A stretch of 64,000 nucleotides of DNA from Octadecabacter sp. (lineage in GTDB: Bacteria > Pseudomonadota > Alphaproteobacteria > Rhodobacterales > Rhodobacteraceae), in the NCBI GenBank assembly GCA_028825445.1, contig JAPKAD010000003.1, forward strand, positions 1-64,000, written 5' to 3'. Position numbers and translations under genes: made by a program. Shown here one piece after another: positions 26,913 to 36,600 of this stretch. Under the pieces are notes generated by a model. It saw only the letters and a list, made by a program, of their open reading frames with translations, searched no databases and was not told the origin of the DNA. Within the stretch, counting starts at the first letter, position 1; the number at the start of each line of letters is the position of its first letter.

Positions 26913-28304
26913 GCATTAACTAGGTTACGGACCTCAAATCAGTTGTTCAGTCACCATATGCCTTACGCCAATTGGGTCGCCGCAAAAACACCAGCAACTA
27001 AGGAGAGCTGTTCCTAAAAATACAGTTTAAAATCTTAGCTATTGGCATAGACATCACCAAAATTAATAACTGCGCTGAAAACGCCACGACAGTTAATGTT
27101 GGCGGACTAGAAGGCAGCAGCAATCAACAAGATGGCCAAAATAATAAAATAAGCTTGTTTCAAAATCACCAACTTGCAGGTGTGAAAAGCTAATTTGGCA
27201 TCGCTATATGCCCCTCATCGTCGGGGCTGTAGTTCTGATAGCACAGCTCTCAGATTTGGCTGCCCACAACGCCGCGCCACAAACTGCCCAAAAAGCGCTG
27301 ATTAGCGACAATGAATGGCAAAAAAATGTGTGGCGGCGAAAGCGGCCGTCAGCAATCTGACAGAGGCGTCATGAGGGCTATAGCAACCGCACTCACACGT
27401 TAGGGCTGGCAGTTAAATTCTTTTTTCCCGCCAATATAAACTTGTAGCGCTACTATAAGTCAGCAGCCTTAATATTCACCTCGACAAAAAAAGTTCATTT
27501 GGCATTGGTCCGTTACACCTTGGCCTGCCTGGGGGTATTGATCGCGTGAAAGGCAGAAATTACGCCGGACGTCGCAAAACAAGGGTAGTCAAGCGCCTAC
27601 ATGCAGGCCCAATCAACCGTGTTACTTTCGCTGACGTAAACGTTAAGTTATTTTGGGAAAATATTTGATCAGTGAGATCATAAACTTTAGTAAAATTTTT
27701 GTGATGGCTTACGAACAGATCACCAGAGCGACACAGATATTCAGATGCAGCTTTAGACCGGTGCAAATTTTATCAGCCACCCAATCCACTTTCTTCGTTT
27801 ACGCCAGAAACCTTGGATCTGCACTAAACCTCGTCATTTGACACAAAACTTTGCAATTTATGAATGAGGATTTTTTTACGACATTGGCCATTAGGCACCA
27901 ATACATGCCTAATCTTTGGCGAATCTGTGCCGCCAGATCAAAAGATGCTAAATTAAAATATAGCGCGCATCATGTGTCCAGTATTTAAATGCAGCAAAGG
28001 GTTACACACATTTGAACGGTTTCGGAGTGCGGTATTGTTGACCGCAATCCCACAAAATTGGGCCATGAGCGCGGACCAAGGTCTTGATCCTGTCGACTCA
28101 CACTAACCCAACGTGGTCAATGACACCTTGCAGATCGTTCCCTGAGCCCGTGCTACGGAAAGACTCAAACAGCAGATGGTCATCCAAAAATATAGCAAAA
28201 GCGACTTTATTATCGATGGTGGAGGAGAGCATGGTTAGACTTTGTAGGTTTTGACCTTCCAACGGCTTGTCGTTATGCTTGCCTTCCCCTATCAGAGCAG
28301 CGTT
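26913..28304. other. 1.4 kb tract between dapA and smpB without a convincing gene
   Basis: In related genomes dapA and smpB are often close neighbours, as far as I recall, so this spacer looks enlarged. It contains short open stretches: MPLIVGAVVLIAQLSDLAAH (27208-27360, 50 codons, one hydrophobic start) and a 69-codon open stretch at 27459-27668 containing GPLHLGLPGGIDRVKG. A 75-codon minus-strand ORF (28098-28325) overlaps the smpB start. None is recognised or has a good ribosome binding site. Eroded genes are the likeliest explanation. Confidence 0.4.
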
Positions 28305-28781
28305 ATGGCAAAGAAACCTGATCAAAACCCAAATTACAAAGTCATCGCCGAAAACCGGCGAGCTAGGTACGATTTTGCAATCGAATCCGATGTTGAGTGC
28401 GGGATTATACTTGCTGGGTCTGAAGTAAAATCTCTGCGCGTAGGCCAGTCCAATATCGCAGATAGTTATGCGACGGTAGCAGAGGGCGAGCTCTGGCTAA
28501 TAAATTCGTATATAGCGCCGTACCAGCAAGCGATGTTTCCACATGAAGACCGTTCGCGGCGCAAGCTGTTGGTTTCCAAACGTGAGCTTGTAAGGATGGG
28601 CAATGCTATATCGCGTGAAGGGATGACTCTTGTTCCACTGGTAATGTACTTTAATCACAAAGGCCGCGTAAAAGTTAAGATCGCGATCGCCAAAGGTAAG
28701 CAAAAACAAGACAAACGCGCGACCGAGGCTGCCCGAGATTGGGGTCGCCAGAAGGCCAGGTTACTGCGCCACGGAGACTAA
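28305..28781 (+). CDS. smpB: SsrA-binding protein SmpB
   Basis: A 158-residue protein with the SmpB fold. [15 protein letters not shown] opens it, [19 protein letters not shown] is the tmRNA-binding region, and the basic tail [20 protein letters not shown] folds into the decoding site. SmpB brings tmRNA to stalled ribosomes for trans-translation. The family start [18 protein letters not shown] gives the ATG at 28305; the ORF track start at 28251 is 18 codons early. No tmRNA gene was recognised nearby. Confidence 0.96.
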   Translation: MAKKPDQNPNYKVIAENRRARYDFAIESDVECGIILAGSEVKSLRVGQSNIADSYATVAEGELWLINSYIAPYQQAMFPHEDRSRRKLLVSKRELVRMGNAISREGMTLVPLVMYFNHKGRVKVKIAIAKGKQKQDKRATEAARDWGRQKARLLRHGD

Positions 28782-29312
28782 TTTACGACTAGGGCGACAC
28801 ATTTCAGGATTGATCCTGCAGTCTTCTCACTATGGGTCTATTATTCTTTGCTATTAGCTTAACTATAATGAAGTAAATGGCTCTCTTAGAGTACATATAT
28901 ATCTACGTGAACCCTGAAAAAAGTATTTAGGACTATAGAATTAACTCCTGGATTTTTTGTGCTCAGCGCTGCAGGGCATGGTGGACGATCACATTATCGA
29001 TAGAATTGCTGACGCCCTAAACTACAGGAAAAGTTTAAATACAATTTTTGTTGCTATTAGCGGTTTAGGCGCAGGCCCCGTTCAGGTTCTATGGATTTGG
29101 GTGCCTCGACTGGCGCTAAAGCTATAACTGCCGGCGGCATTGGCAGCGTAATCAAGAATATGATGTCCTAGGGCTGAACCTCGTCTTAAGGATGAATTAA
29201 AGTCACTCAGTAGTGCCATGGTGCCCCTTTATGTATCGCAAACCTTGCACAGGATCGGACTCGGCGTTAGGGACGTATCGTTCCCGCAACGCTCACACAC
29301 ATGGGGTATTCC
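28782..29312. other. 0.5 kb tract without a recognised gene
   Basis: No ORF of useful length is present. One short frame reads LGASTGAKAITAGGIGSVIK (around 29099-29170), a glycine/alanine-rich membrane-like stretch that ends in stop codons on both sides, possibly a remnant. No tmRNA piece could be drawn despite the smpB neighbour. Confidence 0.35.
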
Positions 29313-30170
29313 ATGGCTTTTGATGACACAAAAACTCTTGTTTCGACCGACTGGCTTGCTGATCATCTGAAAGATCCTGACTTGCGGGTTTTAGATGCGT
29401 CTTGGTATCTCCCAGATATGGGGCGCGATGCTCTGGCCGAATACTACGGCGCACATATTCCGGGTGCGCGTTTCTTTGACTGCGACGATGTGAGCGACCA
29501 CCGATCTGAGCTGCCCCACATGGTTCCTCCAGTCGAAAAATTTATGTCGCGTATGCGTAAACTAGGCGTGGGCGATGGCCACCAGATTGTGGTCTATGAC
29601 GGTGCGGGCTTGTTTAGTGCCGCTCGGGTTTGGTGGTTGTTCCGGTTAATGGGAAAAACCGATATAGCCGTTCTCGATGGTGGATTTCCAAAATGGAAAG
29701 CCGAAGGTCGCACGATTGAAGATTTACCTCCTGTTGTGCGCGATCGCCATATGACGGTGAAGCGTCAGAACCATATGGTGAAAGACGTTACGCAAGTCGC
29801 ATCCGCATCTAAACTAAATGATTATGTAATTATCGATGCTCGCGCACCGGAACGGTTCCGCGGCGACGTACCAGAGCCCCGCGAAGGGCTTCGATCCGGC
29901 CATATTCCGAATTCGCGCAACGTGTTTTATCGCGATCTTTTGGCCCCCAATGATACGTTAAAATCCAACAAAGACATGGCCAAAGTGTTCCAAAAGTCGG
30001 GAGTTGATCTTTCCAAACCCGCCATATTATCATGTGGGTCTGGTATCACAGCATCCGTGCTCGCCCTCGCTATGGAGAGGATGGGCAAGTTCGATCACGC
30101 AATTTATGATGGAAGCTGGTCCGAATGGGGCACATTCCAAGATTCACCAATCGCAACAGGAGACGCCTAA
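29313..30170 (+). CDS. sseA: 3-mercaptopyruvate sulfurtransferase
   Basis: A 285-residue tandem-rhodanese protein. The inactive N-terminal domain includes GAHIPGARFFDCDDVSDH. The C-terminal domain has the active-site loop CGSGITA with Cys at residue 241, the CG(S/T)G(V/I)T form typical of mercaptopyruvate rather than thiosulfate sulfurtransferases. It moves sulfur from 3-mercaptopyruvate to an acceptor. The ATG at 29313 is chosen over 29301 because the family begins near MAFDDTKTLVST and GGGG lies about eight bases upstream. Its TAA overlaps the next ATG (TAATG). Confidence 0.93.
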   Translation: MAFDDTKTLVSTDWLADHLKDPDLRVLDASWYLPDMGRDALAEYYGAHIPGARFFDCDDVSDHRSELPHMVPPVEKFMSRMRKLGVGDGHQIVVYDGAGLFSAARVWWLFRLMGKTDIAVLDGGFPKWKAEGRTIEDLPPVVRDRHMTVKRQNHMVKDVTQVASASKLNDYVIIDARAPERFRGDVPEPREGLRSGHIPNSRNVFYRDLLAPNDTLKSNKDMAKVFQKSGVDLSKPAILSCGSGITASVLALAMERMGKFDHAIYDGSWSEWGTFQDSPIATGDA

Positions 30171-31354
30171 TGTTTGCGCACCTCAATCCACAGCCGAAAG
30201 ATAAAATTCTCGCCCTTGTAGCTGCTTACAAAGAGGACCCACGCAACAACAAGGTTGATCTTGGCGTTGGCGTTTATAAAGATGCAAGTGGCAACACGCC
30301 CGTTATGAGGGCAGTCAAAGCAGCAGAACGGCGGCTGGTAGATGAACAAACATCCAAGGCCTATGTTGGGCTAGCTGGCGACCCCGCGTTTTCAGATGCC
30401 ATGATTGATCTGGTGCTAGATGGCAAAGTGGCACGCGAACGCGTTGCCGCAGTCGCAACACCTGGCGGGACAGGCGCAATCCGTCAGGGTCTTGAGCTGA
30501 TCAAGCTGGCGGCACCTAATGCAACGGTTTGGATTTCTAACCCAACATGGCCAAACCATCCATCGATTATTAAATACCTTGGTATGCCGATGGCCGAATA
30601 TCGCTATTTTGACGAAGCAACACGCGGCGTCGACTTTGACGGTATGCTAACTGATCTTAGGCAGGTCAAATCTGGTGATGTCGTGCTATTGCATGGCTGC
30701 TGCCACAACCCGACAGGTGCAAACCTGACAGCGCAGCAATTACAGCAAGCTATTGAAGTTATAAAGAAAATTGGCGCGATGCCGTTTGTGGACATCGCCT
30801 ATCAGGGCTTTGGCGACGGCTTAGATGCAGACGGAGCCGCAACCCGCACAATCGCTGCCAGTTTTGACAATGTGTTAATTGCGGCATCCTGTTCAAAAAA
30901 TTTCGGAATCTACCGCGAACGCACGGGCATCTTGATGGCAATTGCTCGCAATGAAGACGAACGTAACTTGGCGCAGCAAAATATGTCCTACCTGAACCGT
31001 CAAAATTTTAGCTTCCCACCCGATCATGGCGCCCGTGTAGTTACGATGATCCTGACCGATCCCGAACTTCGTGCTGATTGGGAAGCCGAGCTGGAAATCA
31101 CCCGTCGTGGGATGCTAGATCTGCGCCACCAGTTGTCCAGCGAATTGCGTCGGCTGTCCAACTCTGACCGTTTTGATTTTCTAGCAACTCACCGTGGTAT
31201 GTTTTCTCGCCTTGGAACGACTCCGGAAAAGGTTGAAAAACTGCGCGCCGATCACGGAATTTATATGGTGGGCGACAGCCGAATGAACATTGCAGGTCTG
31301 AATGCAAACTCTGTTCCAATACTGGCCAAAGCAATTATTGACGCAGGAATTTAA
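30170..31354 (+). CDS. Aromatic amino acid / aspartate aminotransferase (class I)
   Basis: A 394-residue class I PLP aminotransferase of the AspC/TyrB group. YVGLAGDPAF and TPGGTGAIRQ bind the cofactor phosphate, HGCCHNPTGAN is the conserved Asn-Pro-Thr-Gly block, and CSKNFGIYRERTG holds the Schiff-base Lys243. It exchanges amino groups between aspartate or aromatic amino acids and 2-oxoglutarate. The start overlaps the sseA stop by one base, so the genes are translationally coupled. The ORF track start at 30125 lies inside sseA. Mercaptopyruvate can arise from cysteine through aspartate-type aminotransferases, so the pairing may be functional. Confidence 0.9.
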   Translation: MFAHLNPQPKDKILALVAAYKEDPRNNKVDLGVGVYKDASGNTPVMRAVKAAERRLVDEQTSKAYVGLAGDPAFSDAMIDLVLDGKVARERVAAVATPGGTGAIRQGLELIKLAAPNATVWISNPTWPNHPSIIKYLGMPMAEYRYFDEATRGVDFDGMLTDLRQVKSGDVVLLHGCCHNPTGANLTAQQLQQAIEVIKKIGAMPFVDIAYQGFGDGLDADGAATRTIAASFDNVLIAASCSKNFGIYRERTGILMAIARNEDERNLAQQNMSYLNRQNFSFPPDHGARVVTMILTDPELRADWEAELEITRRGMLDLRHQLSSELRRLSNSDRFDFLATHRGMFSRLGTTPEKVEKLRADHGIYMVGDSRMNIAGLNANSVPILAKAIIDAGI

Positions 31355-31432
31355 TCCCTCATCTTTTAAGTTAACGGTGGCGTGTTCAGGAGACTGGGCG
31401 CGCCATTTTCTTATCCTTAAAGGATTGATCAC

Positions 31433-32058
31433 ATGCCAAATACTGCCCTTATAACTGGTGCATCCGGTGGCATTGGTGCTGAATTCGCCCGTTATCATTC
31501 ATCAAAAAAAGGTGATCTAATAATAGTAGCGCGCCGTTTGGATGAACTAAACATGCTAAAAAGAGAACTCGAATTAGCGCATGGCGTCACAGTTCATGTT
31601 ATTGCGCAAGATCTTGGCGAAACAGACGGGGCCGACGCACTGATCACCACCGTTGATGCACTTGATGTGCCAGTCAATATACTGATAAAAAACGCTGGCT
31701 TTGGCGGGCACGGCAGACATATCGATCGTAAACTGGCAGATGAACACGCGATGATTGATCTCAACATCAAAGCCTTGGTAACGCTGCCAAATGTGTATAG
31801 CAGCACAGGGCAGTAGACATATTTTACAAGTTGGATCGACGGCAGGCTTTATGCTCGGACCTTTGCAGGCAGTATATTTTGCCACTAAAGCCTTTGTAAA
31901 TTCATTTAGTCAGGCGCTGGACCAAGAGTCGCGCTGTGATGGCGGGGAAATTAGTGACTGTGAATGAACAACAGCTAAATATTTTAGTCCAATGGATTAT
32001 CCCACTCCTGCCGCGCCGCACTGTGTTGAAAATGATCCAGAAAATACAGTCTAAATAA
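31433..32058 (+). pseudogene. Decayed short-chain dehydrogenase/reductase (SDR)
   Basis: The first 127 codons are intact (NAD(P)-binding TGASGGIGAEFA, then IKNAGFGGHG where the usual Asn-Asn-Ala-Gly reads Lys-Asn-Ala-Gly) and end at a TAG (31814-31816). The gene continues in another frame as HILQVGSTAGFMLGPLQAVY and FATKAFVNSFSQAL, which carries the catalytic YxxxK. After further damage a third piece reads LVQWIIPLLPRRTVLKMIQK and ends with TAA at 32058. The whole is shorter than a normal SDR gene of this type by about 150 bases. Frameshifts and an internal loss make it non-functional. Confidence 0.88.
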
Positions 32059-32077
32059 CATCAACCTTTAGAGACGC

Positions 32078-32110
32078 AAAAAGGCCCTGCATTGATAAAC
32101 AGGGCCTTTT
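32078..32110 (-). terminator. Rho-independent terminator of the glnK-amtB operon
   Basis: The sequence AAAAAGGCCCTG and CAGGGCCTTTT forms a near-perfect stem around a 10-base loop. On the minus strand it is followed by T residues (GGGCCTTTTTGC) and begins about 20 bases after the amtB stop. It could also work in the other direction. Confidence 0.88.
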
Positions 32111-32130
32111 CGTCTGACAGTCAAGGTGAA

Positions 32131-33474
32131 TTAACCTTTTGAAAATTCCGGATAGGCTTCCATACCAAGCTCGGCCATATCAAGACCCATCATCTCTTCT
32201 TCTTCGCTCACGCGAATCCCCATTGTTGCCTTCAGGGTTAGCCAGACAATTGAGCTGACAACAAAGACAAAAGCACCGACTATAATGATTGAGATCACTT
32301 GCCCACTGAGGGTCGCATCGCCATTAGTCAGCAAGACCGCAAGCGTGCCCCAAATACCTGCAAACAGGTGGACAGGAATGGCACCAACAACGTCGTCGAT
32401 CTTCATTTTATCGAGGAAAGGGACACCAAAGACAACTATCACCCCACCAATTGCGCCAATAATGCCAGCCATTCCAATTGAAGGTGTCAACGGTTCAGCT
32501 GTGATAGACACAAGACCAGCAAGTGCGCCGTTCAGGACCATCGTCAGGTCAACCTTCTTATAAAGAACCTGAGTCAGGATCATTGCGGCCAAGGCACCGC
32601 ATGCTGCAGCCATATTGGTGTTGGCAAAAATACGGCTAATGTCAGCAATGTTGCCAGCTGTATCCATGTACAGCTGAGAACCACCGTTAAAGCCGAACCA
32701 ACCAAGCCAAAGGATAAACGTACCAAGTGTTGCAAGCGGTAAATTAGAGCCCATAAATGGGATAACTCGACCGTCTTTATATTTGCCCAAACGAGGGCCA
32801 AGGATAATCGCTCCAGCCAAAGCAGCCCAACCACCTACCGAATGCACGACAGTGGAGCCCGCAAAGTCAAGAAAACCGTACTGGCTGTCGAGAAAACCAC
32901 CGCCCCATTTCCAGGATGCCTGGATTGGGTATATGAGACCAGTTAAGATGGCGGTGAATATCAGGAATGGCCACAGTTTAATACGCTCAGCTACGGCACC
33001 GGACACAATGGACGCGGTTGCAGCACAAAACATCAACTGAAAGAAAAAGTCAGACCCGACAGTCGCATAACTCAGATCAGCTTCGACACCCGCAAGGCCT
33101 ACAGGTTCCATAACGGCGGGCGAGAATAGGATGCCCAAATACCCACCAGCGTCATCCGACCCCATGGTCCATGAGCCGAGCGGATACATCAGGTTGTAAC
33201 CAACTACGTAGTAAGCAATCGCTGCAAGCGAAAATAAACCCATGTTCTTGGTTAGTTGCATGGCCACATTTTTTTGGCGCACAAGACCTGCTTCGAGCAT
33301 TGTGAAACCAGCGGCCATCCAAAACACCAGAAAGCCACAAACCAGGAACATAAAACTGGTGAAAATAAAACCAATTTCAGACATTGGCGGTGTTACATTA
33401 GCCTCTTGTGCAAGGCCAAGCGTCGGAAGCGCGATCAACGCGGCGGCGACGGGTAGCATTTTATTGAAAGTCAT
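32131..33474 (-). CDS. amtB: Ammonium transporter AmtB
   Basis: A 447-residue protein with an N-terminal signal peptide (about residues 1-22, ending GLAQ) and eleven predicted membrane helices. The pore twin histidines are visible in STVVHSVGGWAALAG and in AIPVHLFAGIWGTLAV; the Phe-gate region is in FFFQLMFCAATAS. Amt trimers take up ammonium and are plugged by the PII protein GlnK under nitrogen excess. glnK lies 22 bases upstream on the same strand, and a terminator follows. Confidence 0.96.
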   Translation of the reverse strand: MTFNKMLPVAAALIALPTLGLAQEANVTPPMSEIGFIFTSFMFLVCGFLVFWMAAGFTMLEAGLVRQKNVAMQLTKNMGLFSLAAIAYYVVGYNLMYPLGSWTMGSDDAGGYLGILFSPAVMEPVGLAGVEADLSYATVGSDFFFQLMFCAATASIVSGAVAERIKLWPFLIFTAILTGLIYPIQASWKWGGGFLDSQYGFLDFAGSTVVHSVGGWAALAGAIILGPRLGKYKDGRVIPFMGSNLPLATLGTFILWLGWFGFNGGSQLYMDTAGNIADISRIFANTNMAAACGALAAMILTQVLYKKVDLTMVLNGALAGLVSITAEPLTPSIGMAGIIGAIGGVIVVFGVPFLDKMKIDDVVGAIPVHLFAGIWGTLAVLLTNGDATLSGQVISIIIVGAFVFVVSSIVWLTLKATMGIRVSEEEEMMGLDMAELGMEAYPEFSKG

Positions 33475-33496
33475 CTGTCTTTTCCCCTTTCACGAT

Positions 33497-33835
33497 CTAG
33501 ATCGCGTCTTCGTTGGTTTCACCGGTGCGCACGCGCACCGCACTTTGAACATCCAGAACGAAAATCTTGCCGTCCCCAATTTTGTCAGTCTTTGCAGTGG
33601 TGGTGATGGTCTGCACGACCTCATCCGCCATCTCCGAGCTCACAACTATTTCGAGTTTGACTTTTGGCACAAAATTTACAGCATATTCAGCACCACGATA
33701 AATTTCGGTATGACCCGATTGTGCGCCAAAGCCTTTAATTTCTGTCACCATCATTCCGCGCACGCCAATGGCAGTCAGTGCCTCACGGACCTCCTCGAGC
33801 TTGAACGGTTTGATTGTTGCGATAATGAGTTTCAC
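33497..33835 (-). CDS. glnK: PII nitrogen regulatory protein GlnK
   Basis: A 112-residue PII protein. The T-loop KGFGAQSGHTEIYRGAEYAV carries Gln39 for 2-oxoglutarate/Mg-ATP binding and Tyr51, the uridylylation site. The C-terminal KIGDGKIFVLDVQSAVRVRTGE is the other PII signature. It senses 2-oxoglutarate and ATP/ADP and controls AmtB, hence the glnK rather than glnB name. AAGGGAC precedes the start (minus strand). No sigma-54 or NtrC site was convincing in the 268 bases upstream. Confidence 0.94.
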   Translation of the reverse strand: MKLIIATIKPFKLEEVREALTAIGVRGMMVTEIKGFGAQSGHTEIYRGAEYAVNFVPKVKLEIVVSSEMADEVVQTITTTAKTDKIGDGKIFVLDVQSAVRVRTGETNEDAI

Positions 33836-34103
33836 GCGTGTCCCTTCCAGTTTTCGTCATTAGGATGGCTATCTAAGTGGTCATAGAAAGTCTGGTCAGG
33901 TGGCACACCTCAAGACAAGCACGACCGAGTTTCGTGTGCGCATGCAGCATTTTGCCTAAAAATTGCACAATTTCATCACTAAGCCTAAAAATATAGCAGG
34001 CAAAAAATGCCTCTTGGAAAGACTACGTTCTCTACTTTTGGAATCAGGGGCGATAACATAGAAATAATAGACGCCAAATGGCGCAGAGAGCGAGTGGACA
34101 GAC

Positions 34104-36242
34104 ATGACGGGTAAACGAAGATCAAAGCAGCCGTTGGTAGCTGGAAAGCGCCGCAGTCAGCCGCGTAAACCTTCGACACCTGCACGTCGCCGAAAGACCG
34201 CCCCAAAACGGCGCGGCTTGCTCGGAATCTTGCTTTTGCCATTTAAGTGGGTGCTAATCTTGTTTTGGCGTATCGCATGGCGCAGCACGGCCTTAGTGAC
34301 ACTTCTAGTCGGCATTGGCGTGTTCTATTATGCGTCTACCCTGCCCCCAATTGATGAAATGGTTGATGGACGCACGCGAGGATCAGTGACTTTGCTGGAC
34401 GCAAGAGGTGAAACATTTGCATGGCGCGGCGATCAGTATGGCGGCATGATATCGTCAGACGCTGTAAGCGCAAATTTACGTAACGCTGTAATCGCAACTG
34501 AGGACAAACGTTTCTACTGGCATTTTGGCGTAGATTTTTATGCTACTGGCGCCGCAATGGTGCGAAATTTCCGTAATAGCGGCAATCCGTTGTCGGGTGC
34601 GGGTGGATCGTCTATCACGCAACAAACAGCAAAACTGCTTTGTTTTGGTCGCCCATTTGACCCCAAAACTTGGGAAAACGAAACAAAGTATGAAGCCGAT
34701 TGCCGCCGCACAACACTTTGGCGCAAAGTGCAGGAAGCAGTCTATGCCTTTGCAATGGAGGCGCATTACACTAAATCAGAAATCCTAACGATCTACCTAA
34801 ACCGCGCTTATCTTGGTGCTGGCAGCCGTGGGTTTGAAGCTGCTTCTCAACGCTATTTTGGAATTTCAGCCGTCAACGTAAATCCCGCACAAGCGGCGAT
34901 GCTTGCTGGACTGCTCAAGGCACCATCGAGTTTTGCTCCAACACGCAATTTACAAATTTCGCAAGATCGCGGCGCCACAGTGGTCCGCTTGATGGAAGAA
35001 CAGGGTTATCTAACAATATCACAGGCGGCAGACGCCCAAGCTAATCCAGCGACCCTGTCTAAAGCCGCACGGGCGCGGGCTGGCGGCTATTTTGCAGATT
35101 GGGTAATGGACACTGCGCCCAGCTATTTCACCAGTGACACGACAGAAGACGTTATAATCAATACGACGCTGGATCCGCGTATTCAGCGGGCCGCAGAAGA
35201 AGCGCTGGTTTGGACTTTTGAAAACAAAGTCCGAGACGGGTCAGAAGCGCAGGCCGCCATTGTCGTAATGTCGGCAGATGGTGCTGTGCGAGCGATGGTT
35301 GGTGGACGCGACTTGACTGTGTCGGGCGCGTTCAACCGCGCAACACAGGCATTACGCCAGACCGGTTCCGCGTTCAAACCATTTATCTATGCTGCCGCGC
35401 TGGACTTGGGGTGGTCGCCATTTGAAACTGTAGTGGATGAAAGGCGTTGCTGGACCAGTCCTGGATCAGGTGAATGGTGCCCATCAAACTACTCCAACGA
35501 TTTTAAGGGCGAAGTCACTCTTGTCGAAGCGTTGCAACAATCTCTGAACATTCCTGCCGTGATCCTGTCCGAGACAGTCGGTCGCGACATCGTACGCACC
35601 GTGGCCGAAGATTTTGGTATTGTCAGCAATCTTGCGAGCGGTCCCGCACTTGCACTTGGCGCATCTGAAAGCACATTGGTTGAGATGACTGGCGCTTATG
35701 CCGGCATTTTGAACGGTGGCTCTGCTGTGAAACCCTATGGGTTGGTTGAGCTGCGCCTTGCCGGTGAAAGCGAACCACTGCTAACCGCCACAGGTGGTAT
35801 CGGTGAACGCGTAATCCAAGAAAGCTCGGCGCGTGAACTAACATGGATGATGTATCAGGTAGTTGAGGGCGGATCAGGCCGCCGCGCCGCCGTCGAGGGT
35901 TGGGAAATTGCAGGTAAAACTGGCACAACTCAGGGCGCGCGCGATGCGTGGTTCATTGGTTTTAATGGTGATTACGTCGCAGGTGTCTGGATGGGCTATG
36001 ATAACAACACACCACTGACAGGCGTGACGGGGTCTGGCCTTCCGGCGGAAATCTGGTTTGAGACTATGACACGGGTTTTGTCTGGACTAACACCTAAGCC
36101 ATTGCCCATGCAGGCGCATAGAGATCCTGTTGAACCGCAATCCCAAACAGATCAAGGCCCCCATGGCTTGGGTTTCACGCCTGACCAAGCAGACTCGATC
36201 ATCAACAATCTGCTGCGTCGGTTGCAAGGCAATGACGGCTAG
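34104..36242 (+). CDS. Class A penicillin-binding protein (transglycosylase/transpeptidase)
   Basis: A 712-residue bifunctional PBP. A very basic cytoplasmic start (KRRSKQPLVAGKRRSQPRKP) precedes one membrane helix at about 50-75. The GT51 glycosyltransferase has AVIATEDKRFYWHFGVDF with its catalytic Glu, and GGSSITQQTAK. The transpeptidase has SxxK in RQTGSAFKPFIYA, SxN in QQSLNIPAV, and KTGT in IAGKTGTTQGARDAWFIG. It polymerises and cross-links peptidoglycan on the outer face of the membrane. It is like PBP1 forms of Rhodobacterales; the 1A/1B/1C class is uncertain. It is divergent from glnK. Confidence 0.94.
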   Translation: MTGKRRSKQPLVAGKRRSQPRKPSTPARRRKTAPKRRGLLGILLLPFKWVLILFWRIAWRSTALVTLLVGIGVFYYASTLPPIDEMVDGRTRGSVTLLDARGETFAWRGDQYGGMISSDAVSANLRNAVIATEDKRFYWHFGVDFYATGAAMVRNFRNSGNPLSGAGGSSITQQTAKLLCFGRPFDPKTWENETKYEADCRRTTLWRKVQEAVYAFAMEAHYTKSEILTIYLNRAYLGAGSRGFEAASQRYFGISAVNVNPAQAAMLAGLLKAPSSFAPTRNLQISQDRGATVVRLMEEQGYLTISQAADAQANPATLSKAARARAGGYFADWVMDTAPSYFTSDTTEDVIINTTLDPRIQRAAEEALVWTFENKVRDGSEAQAAIVVMSADGAVRAMVGGRDLTVSGAFNRATQALRQTGSAFKPFIYAAALDLGWSPFETVVDERRCWTSPGSGEWCPSNYSNDFKGEVTLVEALQQSLNIPAVILSETVGRDIVRTVAEDFGIVSNLASGPALALGASESTLVEMTGAYAGILNGGSAVKPYGLVELRLAGESEPLLTATGGIGERVIQESSARELTWMMYQVVEGGSGRRAAVEGWEIAGKTGTTQGARDAWFIGFNGDYVAGVWMGYDNNTPLTGVTGSGLPAEIWFETMTRVLSGLTPKPLPMQAHRDPVEPQSQTDQGPHGLGFTPDQADSIINNLLRRLQGNDG

Positions 36243-36266
36243 GTCCTTATGGCAAAACGAGAAAGA

Positions 36267-36386
36267 TTACTGAGCGATATCTGCGCAGTGCGGGTGGCGA
36301 AACACGTAACCATCCCAATCCATGACAATGCCACCGTCGACTTCGGTGTCATTCATCACCATAGCGCGCTCAGTCCAGATTTGGTC
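36267..36386 (-). pseudogene. Short unidentified coding remnant
   Basis: On the minus strand a frame reads QIWTERAMVMNDTEVDG, then GIVMDWDGYVFRHPHCADIAQ, ending in TAA. It is closed upstream by TAG after about 39 codons. The composition looks coding (TEVDGG, DWDGYVF), but there is no plausible start with a ribosome binding site, and I do not recognise the family. It may be the C-terminal end of a lost gene between the PBP gene and mlaC. Confidence 0.35.
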
Positions 36387-36600
36387 CTAGCCCGAACATG
36401 CCAACTTATACATTATTGTATTTATATTAATGATTTTGACAGGTCGCGTCAAAACATTCCATTTCGACGTAATGGAAAATGCCATTATTAATTCGTAATG
36501 AGACGCCGACAAGCAGGATTTGAATTTAATCAAAAGGTCCCATCGTACGGCTTCTCCGCCGAAATTGCTCGACGTAGAACTAGAGCGTGCGCAAAACGCA

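Noticed and set aside
27208-27360. 50-codon ORF starting MPLIVGAVVLIAQLSD in the dapA-smpB spacer
   Set aside because: A possible membrane peptide, but no ribosome binding site and no recognised relative; mentioned only in the spacer entry.
28782-29312. Possible permuted tmRNA near smpB
   Set aside because: No tRNA-like acceptor end, tag-peptide reading frame or conserved tmRNA core was found.
31371-31413. Hairpin TGGCG...CGCCA followed by TTTT after the aminotransferase
   Set aside because: The stem is only five pairs with a long loop; too weak to call a terminator.
33242-33886. 214-codon plus-strand ORF across amtB-glnK
   Set aside because: Antisense to two clear genes, no recognisable domain and no good ribosome binding site.
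33836-34103. TGGCAC upstream of glnK as a sigma-54 promoter
   Set aside because: It lies on the opposite strand to glnK and lacks the matching TTGC-type -12 element at the right spacing.
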